NCBI GenBank assembly: GCA_027579435.1 | Contig: JANBPK010000162.1 | Coordinates: 1 to 16,721, forward strand | DNA: 16,721 nt | Direction of reading: 5' to 3' | DNA from: Candolleomyces eurysporus | Lineage: Eukaryota > Basidiomycota > Agaricomycetes > Agaricales > Psathyrellaceae | Shown: positions 10,427 to 16,721 of the stretch, one piece after another | How the letters are laid out: the number at the start of each line of letters is the position of its first letter | Numbering within the stretch: the stretch's first letter is position 1 | The notes under the pieces: model-generated | Seen by the model: the letters and a program-made list of their open reading frames with translations, nothing else | Told to the model about the DNA's origin: nothing | Database searches by the model: none | Made by a program: the position numbers and the translations under genes

Positions 10427-10481
10427 GCACGTTTCATTGTCTCGCGCTTCAGGATCTGCTTTGTGATGATCGCCCTACTAG
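10427..10481 (+). other. GC-AG intron in paralog 2 (first)
   Basis: Exon ends TTGAAAG, donor GCACGT, acceptor CTACTAG. Removal joins RDYLRLKG to QVTGDGEASCF, matching RDYMALKG and LIDGHGEPSCF of paralog 1, whose donor here is a normal GTACAT (4958). The length is 55 nt against 52 nt in paralog 1. No GT donor restores the frame. Confidence 0.75.
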
Positions 10482-11086
10482 GTCAAGTCACAGGCGACGG
10501 CGAAGCATCTTGCTTCACGAAAGTGGAAGACACGGGCATACCTGATCTACAACAATGGTGTCATTCCTTGACTTCCATCGCTCGTGAACGCGCGTCGAAG
10601 CGATTCCTATCTCGTCTGCATATGTTCACGCAACAGATTCAGACCTACATCCAACATATTGGCAGTACCACTGCCGCAAACCGCAAAGCACTTCGCGAGA
10701 AATGGGAGACGCCTCAGCTTGCCTTACCCGTAGCACGACTCGACCATAGTCGCAAAAAGCCTGAGATGAGCAGGCCTTCATCTAGTGGCCAACAGCCGCC
10801 TAGGCGTCCTCGCCTTCCCGTAATGCAGTCGTTAGACTCGGAGGAAGAGCGGAAACCCGTCGTAGCCCACCGAAGAACAGAGCAACTCAATGGGGGTTTG
10901 ACGAGCGGCAGTCGCTCCAGGAATTCCCGCGCACCGTCACAAGCGTCGTTGCTACGAAGGGTAGCCTCCAAAGAGGCTGACTACACGGAGAGCACTGTCC
11001 TGGACGCAGATTTCCATGACACGCTTAGAGATCTCCCTCTAGATGCAGGTGGAATGCCCATTGGAATCGCATCAAGGCTGAGAAAG

Positions 11087-11142
11087 GCAGGACTTCACTT
11101 GGATGCGCAAGCCATCGAGAATGATACTGACGACAACTATAG
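11087..11142 (+). other. GC-AG intron in paralog 2 (second)
   Basis: Exon ends CTGAGAAAG, donor GCAGGA, acceptor AACTATAG. Removal joins IGIASRLRK to EFSELVDNCVADL, aligning without gaps to IGIVPRLCL and EFSDSVEECVADL of paralog 1, where the donor is GTATGC (5339). Both introns are 56 nt. The only nearby GT donor (11049) gives a stop after splicing. Confidence 0.7.
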
Positions 11143-12363
11143 GAATTCTCGGAGCTTGTCGATAACTGTGTTGCGGACCTCAAACGGCGGTTTGAGGACG
11201 CCTTAGAAGAGAAGTGCCGAGTTGGCGCTGAATCTGTTTGTGCTTTGCGCTTCAATCATATCTGTTCACTGCAGGCTTACTTCGAATGTTATCTAGGCGT
11301 CAGAGTTAGCCGTGGAGACAGCACGAAAATTTGCAACATCGATGCCTTTACCATGGAATACATACCTAGCCGGTGAGTATTCTTGGATACTTTCGATTCG
11401 GTAGGTTTGTCCATACTGAAGATTCATAGCTCTGCGTCGTATGGGAAGCTGGCAATATCGTGGCCGCACAATCGACCTCAATGTTGATCTTGTGCAGCCA
11501 TTTACTGAGAGCATCAGTAATGCATGGAGTACTCTTTTCCAAACTGATATGCTCAGCAGCTTCGAAACTGGGGCTGTCGAGGCAATTGGTCGGCTTCTCG
11601 ACGACTTCGAGAAATCCGTCTCCGAAGAACTTGAAGATCTCATCAGGGTGCAAAGACAACTGTGTCTCGAAGATGCTAAACTGAATATATTGAGCACTAC
11701 GGACGCTGTCAACCTGACAGTCACCCAGCAGCAGAGACGAATTTCGCGGACCATGGCGCCGCGCATTCAGGAATTCATGGAGGATGCTTATTCAAAAGCG
11801 GTGAAAGAGCCTGGCGGACATGGTAGTTATCGCCGGCGAAAGGTATGATCGACGTTCAGAATCTCTTCCTCACTTTATTCAGATACTGATTTGCCATTTG
11901 CTGTCCATTGTCAAGGATCGTATCCGCGAGTTTCTCGAAATCGAGGAAAACAGGAACGAGATGTTCGAAGGGGGCGCCAAGGTCATCATGGACCGCCTTG
12001 ATGAAGTTGCGGTTGCGGTCGGCAATGCGCTTTATGAGTCGGTGGGCACAGCCCTTGCGCAGAAGGTCAGGAGAGTCTATTCTCTCTGATGTCTATTACT
12101 TATCTGTGTGAATTTAGATCGAGGTCAACCTCTCTGTGCTTTGGGAGGTCGTTTTGGACGATCCTGCTCAAGTTCGAGCTCGCAAGAATATGGCAGAGGT
12201 AGCAGCCGGAGTTAGTGACCAGGTGTCGTTGTGGCTTGAAGCTGCTTGGCACCAATATGAATGCCCGGAACAAGACGATGAGTTGACAGACGAAGATTTT
12301 GGTTTCGACGATGAGCTTAGGGACGAAGATTTTGATGTAGGCTCGGATTCAGATTACTCTTGA

Positions 12364-12672
12364 AGCCCATTCAGTGTCAAGTTGGCTTCCCTCCATTTCT
12401 CTCCTCTGCGTTCTGGCCGTCCTGCCAGTGCACGTATCTATCTTGAACTGACCCTTTTACTAATTATTTAGCTTAGCAATTCGATATTATCTTGAAATTT
12501 CTTCTTGGATCGGAANTACTTTACGTTTGTCTGCGTTGAAAAGTAGCAAATCTGGTATCTGTACATAATGGCTTCATATATTCACAAACCACTACGTTAG
12601 AGAAAAATGAACACAATATTGCGAAANGGGGGAGCACAGCTGAGCTGCCGGATGAGGTCCTCGAGAATAGCT
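12364..12672. other. Convergent intergenic region
   Basis: AT-rich spacer of 309 nt between the 3' end of GTPase paralog 2 (plus strand) and the 3' end of the arsenic methyltransferase fusion (minus strand). It should hold both 3' untranslated regions. It has two undetermined bases (12516 and 12627), the second directly before a run of five G's. I see no gene or clear terminator structure. Confidence 0.5.
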
Positions 12673-14561
12673 TTAGTCGTAATCGACCAAATCGCTCTCC
12701 CCAGTATACTTGGCCTTCCATCCCTGGATACCACCCTTGAGAACATAGGCCTTGGAGGAATGACTATTGGGTGCCTGAGAATCAAGATAGTCTTGATACC
12801 TATCCGATAAATTTTGAGCCGCCTCAATCTGGCCAACGACGTGCAACTGCACTTACCATCCGGCAGAACGAGGCCCACGGCCATTAGAGCTTTGACAATA
12901 GAAAATAACCTTCTCGGTGTTCTTGTGTTTCTCAAAGAACCCAGGCAAATTGTCGTAGAACGTCTGCGCGGCCCATTGTTCACTTCCTTTTACATGACCA
13001 CCCTGTGAGTCGTAGGCGAGTGAGGAGATACCGTCAGTCAGAGTAATGGAAGGTAGGCAAGTGAGGATGCAACGCCCGCGAGACGGCATGGAAATAAAAG
13101 ACACTTACACCGTGGTCGTTCCGCCTCACATCGACAATGGCAATCGTGTCCCCGCCTTTCTCCGGACTACGAATGAGTTCGGCGACTTCCTCAGCTGTCA
13201 ACGACGGTGGGCCAGATTTCACGGTTGGGTAGGCATCCCACGATCGCACTAGGGCTGTCTCTAGAGTTCGGGTAGGCTCATCGCTGGGAGGTTTAACCGC
13301 ATAAAGTTCGTACGAGCCTAGGAGATGAGTTATCGGTGAGGTTGACACATACTATACCTATATAGGCTGGGAGAATAGAAATAACTACTCACCAACCCAT
13401 TCATTGACGTCAAAGTCGGCTGGTAAGTTGCGCTGCTTGAGAACGTCTGACGACGCAGGACTGCAGCAGCTGGTGGTCGGTGCAGATCCGTTGCTGTCCC
13501 AGTAGACGCTTAAGTCGCTTTTGCGGTCGACAAGTAGAACATCTAGGGGGACAAAGAGTCAGGCACCGGATCGCCAAAGCAGCTGGATTATGCGATATCT
13601 CACCTTGAAATCCTGCATCAGCAAGGAAAGTGCGGTATTCCGCTTCGGTTACTGCTCCCACAATGCACGAGAGGTAAGCAGTGAGGTTTCCTCGGACGTC
13701 CTCAGGAAGGGATTTCTTTGCTACGATCTAAGTGAGCACGACAGCCAATCGTATTAGCTCCACATGCGGGTTTCGTCAAACCGGCCACCTACGTCACTTA
13801 AAGCAATCCGTCCTCCTGGCTTCAAAACACGAAATGCTTCTTTGAAGACACTAGCCTTTCCAGCCAAAGGCAAAAGATTAACGACACAGTTGGAGATGAC
13901 GCAATCAATCGAGCTCGATTCAATGGGCAAGTCTTTTTCAAGGGAAGCTTGAACGAAGGCAACTTNGGGGGGGCTTCAAACCCTGCCTGGTAGCATTCTT
14001 CCTCGCCAGAGCTACCATTTCCTGTCAGCAGCGGTCAACAATATCTTTAAGTGCTCAATAACAGCTAATGAGGATAATGGGAACGTACAGCCGAGCCATC
14101 CAAACCAATAGCTTGTCCGTTTGGTCCAACTTTGGGGGCGGCGAGGAAGACATCGATCCCACCACCCGATCCAAGATCGAGAACGCGTTCTCCCTTTAGA
14201 TTAGATGTATCAGCTCTACAGACCGACCATAATAGTCTCGACGAAGACATTGATCGACCGACTGACCTCTTTGAGCTTCGCAATCGCGGTGGGATTGCCA
14301 CAACTGAGTCCCAGGTTGGCCTCCTCAGGGAGGGACTTCAGTTCGTCTGCAGTGTAGCCGAATGCCTCTGCGATGGCCTTGGAGCCTAGAATTAGAGCAG
14401 CGAGGGTGAGTGTTACCACTGTCATGTTAATAGTTACTAGACTAACGATCTTTGTCTTCTCCAGACTTTAAGGCACGGTCACTGTAGGTGTCGTTGACTG
14501 CTTTGACAAGATCAGAATCGGATGGCATAGCGGTGGATTTCGAGGAGCTGCAGCAAGACAT
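12673..14561 (-). CDS. arsM: Arsenite methyltransferase (ArsM) fused to a Cdc25/Acr2-like rhodanese domain
   Basis: Exons in transcript order: 14561-14447, 14385-14267, 14193-14089, 14021-13793, 13727-13604, 13542-13393, 13317-13109, 13002-12857, 12799-12673. Dropping the N at 13966 gives 1323 nt (440 aa). Residues 1-290 are an AdoMet methyltransferase: [19 protein letters not shown] (C67), motif [17 protein letters not shown] (82-97), SNCVVN (C158), LSCIVGA (C210). The three Cys correspond to the As(III)-binding Cys72/174/224 of algal CmArsM; a CC pair (TSCCSP) and the ending [10 protein letters not shown] are also ArsM-like. ArsM methylates As(III) with AdoMet. Residues from about 315 form a rhodanese domain: [11 protein letters not shown], then [12 protein letters not shown] with Cys386-x5-Arg392, the signature loop of Cdc25 and yeast Acr2 arsenate reductase (those have His before Cys; here Tyr). 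The linker between the domains has no Met, so an independent rhodanese start is unlikely. As(V) reduction by this domain is inferred. Confidence 0.87.
13966..13966. other. Undetermined base that breaks the ArsM frame
   Basis: On the minus strand the coding sequence reads AAG CCC CCC C-N-AA GTT GCC. With the N counted, the frame hits a TGA within about 12 codons; with it removed it reads [20 protein letters not shown], as the family requires. It sits beside a run of seven identical bases, so it behaves like a consensus-caller placeholder for a homopolymer indel. Confidence 0.8.
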
Positions 14562-14823
14562 GGTGGTGGTTCAATTGAGAGAGAGAGAAAGTGTCCCGTG
14601 TAGGCCTTGTGGCTCGAATTTGAATACGAATTTGAATACGAGCCGAATTACGGCCCGGAGACAGGCTGGAAGTCAAAAAGAAAAACACAGCTTAGCTTTC
14701 ACATCCTTGAGCGGTTCAGGGGGACATCTCACCTGCTAGTACGATGAATGATGCGGTGATAATATTACAATCAGTTATACAGCATAGATATAAATGAAGT
14801 CTGGACATCTATATGGTCGTGAA
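14562..14823. promoter_or_regulatory. ArsM upstream region with 12-bp tandem repeat inside an inverted repeat
   Basis: This 262-nt spacer holds the promoter of the ArsM fusion (minus strand) and the 3' flank of the phosducin-like gene. At 14615-14638 the 12-mer CGAATTTGAATA occurs twice in perfect tandem. The pair is flanked by GGCTCG (14611-14616) and CGAGCC (14639-14644), which are inverted repeats. It ends about 50 nt upstream of the ArsM ATG. A GA-rich run (GAGAGAGAGAAAG) lies between. Whether the repeat binds a regulator is unknown. Confidence 0.45.
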
Positions 14824-16058
14824 CTAAATATCTTCGTCGCTCACAAGTAGATCGAAGTCTTCTTCATCATCGCTCGGTAGACCAAGATTGTAGTGGTGAC
14901 CTTTCTGGGGGAGTATACGGTTCCTACAGAAAGGGTCAGCATCTTTCAGAAACGATCGAATTCGGATACCAACTTATCGAGCAATTCTTCGACACCAGCA
15001 GTTCCAGCCTCCCAATCTACCCTCACCCAGTTGAAGACGAGTTCCCCGTCTCGATACACGAGCAGTGTTGGGAGCATATCGAGGTCAATGTCATCTTCGT
15101 CGATGATGTCCTCTTCCTCCTTGGAATCAGAATCAGAACCGTAAGGATCATCTTCGTCCTTTTCGGATTGTGGCTTCGTCTTCCTGGGAGCTGGACGAGG
15201 TTTCGGTGTTAGTGCTGCACCTCCGGACGTAAAGCCAAGTGCAGCTGCTCGGGCCCGCAGGAATTTGGTTTCAGGGTAAAGCCTCGCTAAACGGGCGAGG
15301 GTCTCATCGAGGACATAACATCGTTCTAAGGACTGAAGACCCGTTAGACCTGTAGTCAATTCAAACAAGATGGTTGCCTACTCACCGGGTCAAAAAGATG
15401 AACAACCACCCAAACTCCGCGTTCTTCCTTCTCAACAGCATTCAGAAAGCCTTGAAGCCCAACCTCACGTAGATGCCCAAACCGTCCTTCCCTTTTCCTT
15501 CCTAGAGGATCTCGTTTCGGCTCTTCCTTGAATTTCTCTTGTTCCCGCTCCACAAGTTCGTCAGTCTTCTCTCCCCGAGCAGCCTTTTCCCTCTCCTCCT
15601 CCAGATAGGTCTTCCCACCTAGATTGTTCTTCTCCATCTTCTGCCTCAAACTCTCCATCTCCTTTGCCTTCTTCTCTCGTTCCAACTCCATTGCTTCGTT
15701 CCTATCTCGAATCACACCTTTCACACCAGTCCTTCCAGGGCCCATACCGATAGATTCAGGCTGGCTCTCCTTCTTCCTCTGTGCCTTTATGGCGTCTCGT
15801 CGTGCATCGTCGGAGTCATAGTCCAGGGCCTGATCGCGCCGTCGCTGTTCCTCCATCGCAAGCTTGTACTCTTCATCATGCCATCCTGGATCTGCGCGGT
15901 CCGGCGATGGCGACCGTTTGGGTGATGAAGAACGGGATGGACCATTAAATAGTTCGCCCGAGAGCACCAATGCCTCGATATCGGCATACTAAGAAGAGAG
16001 TCGAGATATTGACGTTAGATTTCTGTGATATTCTGCGTCCGTCTGGTTTGCGCACCAT
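14824..16058 (-). CDS. Phosducin-like protein (PhLP1/BDM-1 type, thioredoxin fold)
   Basis: Phosducin-like proteins assist folding and assembly of G-protein beta-gamma dimers with the CCT chaperonin; fungal BDM-1 is needed for G-beta function. Exons in transcript order: 16058-16056 (just the ATG), 15988-15386, 15332-14974, 14923-14824, totalling 1065 nt or 354 aa. The N-terminal half is Ser/Pro- and charge-rich with GVKGVIRDRNEAMELEREKK and long Lys/Glu helices. The phosducin/thioredoxin domain begins at FGHLREVGLQGFLNAVEKEE, continues through VWVVVHLFDP, LYPETKFLRARAA, an acidic loop, then MLPTLLVYRDGELVFNWVRV. The C-terminus is acidic (LPSDDEEDFDLLVSDEDI), as in the family. The start is inferred: the in-frame sequence YADIEALVLSGELF begins right after an acceptor, and the only upstream in-frame ATG ends exactly at a GTGCGC donor. 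The last donor (14973, GTTGGT) was chosen because it gives the family-like tail. Confidence 0.85.
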
Positions 16059-16294
16059 GGAGTAATTTGGTTGTTGCTGGATAAAATAAGACACTTGGAG
16101 CACTGCGATTGCTGTGAGCGGAATGGGTCATATTTGCGGCCAAATAAAGACAAACAACGCGTGAATTGCCCCTATGCACGTAAAAAGGCGCGTTTTACTT
16201 AATTAATTGGGCAGGACAAGCAAATCCAAATACAAGTGGCAGCCACTTCTTTAGCCACTCATTTTGGCAGTGCCCATCTCTCCCAATAACCACC
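16059..16294. promoter_or_regulatory. Divergent promoter region
   Basis: 236 nt separate the start codons of the phosducin-like gene (minus strand) and the F-box gene (plus strand), so both promoters must lie here or overlap. It includes an AT-rich TTAATTAATTGGG element at 16198-16210. No TATAAA is seen in either direction. Confidence 0.5.
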
Positions 16295-16721
16295 ATGAGC
16301 GATCCTCCTCCCCCTAATGAGACGAAGGCCAAGCTTACTGGGATCGCTAGCTGGCCAGACGATCTTCTTTTCAAGTTCTTCAGGCGCTGCCAGCAAGAAC
16401 TCGACGCCCAGGTCGAGCCCAACCCAATCATCGTTCCCATCTCCCAGGTCTGCCACGAGTGGCGACGTGTGGCACTCGCGCAGCCCTCGCTCTGGAGCAA
16501 CGTTTTCCTAGGGTTCACGCGATTTGACATGGGATTAGCGTTTATCGAGCGAGCAGGCAGGCAGCCGCTCTCGGTATACCTCTCTTCCCAGCGCAAGAAA
16601 ATGGGCGAGAAGAAGCTCGTAAAGTTCTCCGATACCCTCAATAAATCGCTGATCAACTGGAGCCAAGTCACCGTCGAGGAGACCTCCCACAAGAGGATGG
16701 CGCTTCTGGTTTATGCGTTGT
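16295..16721 (+). CDS. F-box domain protein, N-terminal part (runs off the window)
   Basis: Open frame of 142 codons from ATG 16295 to the end of the window, with no stop and no needed intron so far. The start context CACCATGAG is optimal. After a Pro-rich start (MSDPPPPNET), residues about 19-75 read as an F-box: WPDDLLFKFFRRC, then VPISQVCHEWRRVALAQPSLWSNV. This is the form common in large agaricomycete F-box families, where the F-box recruits the protein to SCF ubiquitin ligases through Skp1 and a C-terminal leucine-rich-repeat-like region recognises targets. That C-terminal region lies outside the window, so the target-binding part cannot be judged. Confidence 0.8.
   Translation, partial: MSDPPPPNETKAKLTGIASWPDDLLFKFFRRCQQELDAQVEPNPIIVPISQVCHEWRRVALAQPSLWSNVFLGFTRFDMGLAFIERAGRQPLSVYLSSQRKKMGEKKLVKFSDTLNKSLINWSQVTVEETSHKRMALLVYAL

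Larger units (their letters stand above)
7680..12363 (+). pseudogene. Dynamin-like GTPase, SLIP-GC family, paralog 2, probably disrupted
   Basis: Tandem copy of the upstream GTPase. Exons by comparison: 7680-7939, 8011-8057, 8120-8164, 8228-8248, 8305-8492, 8542-8620, 8670-8892, 8944-9060, 9121-9156, 9212-9214, 9280-9286, 9339-9514, 9582-10078, 10139-10193, 10249-10305, 10364-10426, 10482-11086, 11143-11235, 11297-11372, 11430-11842, 11916-12065, 12118-12363. Ten exons (47, 45, 79, 36, 3, 7, 55, 63, 93, 76 nt) match paralog 1 in length. G1 GATGAGKS, G2 PTSGMRACTS, G3 DLPG and G4 TKCD are kept. Breaks: one extra base in an A8 run (8732-8739) and an in-frame TGA (9451-9453). The exons sum to 3457 nt, one over a multiple of three, as the frameshift predicts. 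The acceptor of exon 4 is lost and two donors are GC. About 900 codons after the frameshift stay open, so the damage is recent or partly sequencing error. The tail is acidic with a DDEL(T/R)DEDF repeat. The acceptor at 11915 is uncertain. Confidence 0.75.

Noticed and set aside
11049..11142. GT-AG alternative to the second GC-AG intron in paralog 2
   Set aside because: Splicing from GTGGAA at 11049 to 11142 shifts frame into a TGT CGA TAA stop and loses the aligned IGIxxRL segment.
11293..11766. 157-codon minus-strand open frame
   Set aside because: Antisense to well-supported, paralog-matched GTPase exons; the translation has no recognisable domain.
13034..13348. Rhodanese domain as a separate gene starting at 13348
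   Set aside because: The only start there is GTG, inside an intron, with a TAG two codons upstream and no in-frame ATG; the exon also supplies the normal end of ArsM.
16195..16692. 165-codon minus-strand open frame at the right end
   Set aside because: Antisense of the F-box exon, which has a perfect start context and a clear domain in the other strand.
1..16721. tRNA, rRNA, CRISPR, transposon or bacterial-type features
   Set aside because: No cloverleaf, array, terminal inverted repeats or transposase/reverse-transcriptase motifs were recognised by eye; the sequence is ordinary eukaryotic genic DNA.

Overview
The window looks like nuclear DNA of a filamentous basidiomycete fungus, most likely an agaricomycete. 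Genes are packed on both strands, exons are short, introns are about 46-75 nt with GT..AG ends and CTGAC/CTAAC-like branch sites, and the gene repertoire is eukaryotic. All gene models were spliced by hand from reading frame, splice motifs and paralog or family comparison; no transcript data or searches were available.

Layout from left to right: (1) 277-1587 (+), phosphopantetheine adenylyltransferase of CoA synthesis (CAB4/CoaD type), three exons. (2) 2042-6514 (+), a large dynamin-like GTPase resembling vertebrate nuclear GTPase SLIP-GC, in 22 exons that splice to 1096 codons plus stop. (3) 7680-12363 (+), a tandem paralog with the same exon skeleton (ten exons of identical length) but carrying an A8 frameshift, an in-frame TGA, a lost acceptor and two GC donors, so probably a decaying or mis-sequenced copy. 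(4) 12673-14561 (-), an arsenite S-adenosylmethionine methyltransferase (ArsM) whose last exons continue without a stop or a new start codon into a Cdc25/Acr2-like rhodanese domain: a predicted 440-aa fusion. (5) 14824-16058 (-), a phosducin-like protein of the thioredoxin fold. (6) 16295 to the window end (+), the N-terminal part of an F-box protein, divergent from the phosducin-like gene.

The most unusual items are the ArsM-rhodanese fusion, which would join an arsenate-reductase-like domain to arsenite methylation in one polypeptide, and two consecutive microexons of 3 nt and 7 nt that are kept in both GTPase paralogs. Paralog 2 also carries a lineage-specific 51-nt intron exactly in the G3 (DLPG) motif, with an AGGTGT direct repeat at its ends.

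Four N characters occur, three of them beside homopolymers. The one in the ArsM coding exon breaks the frame unless it is dropped, so homopolymer indels in this assembly must be suspected before paralog 2 is called dead.
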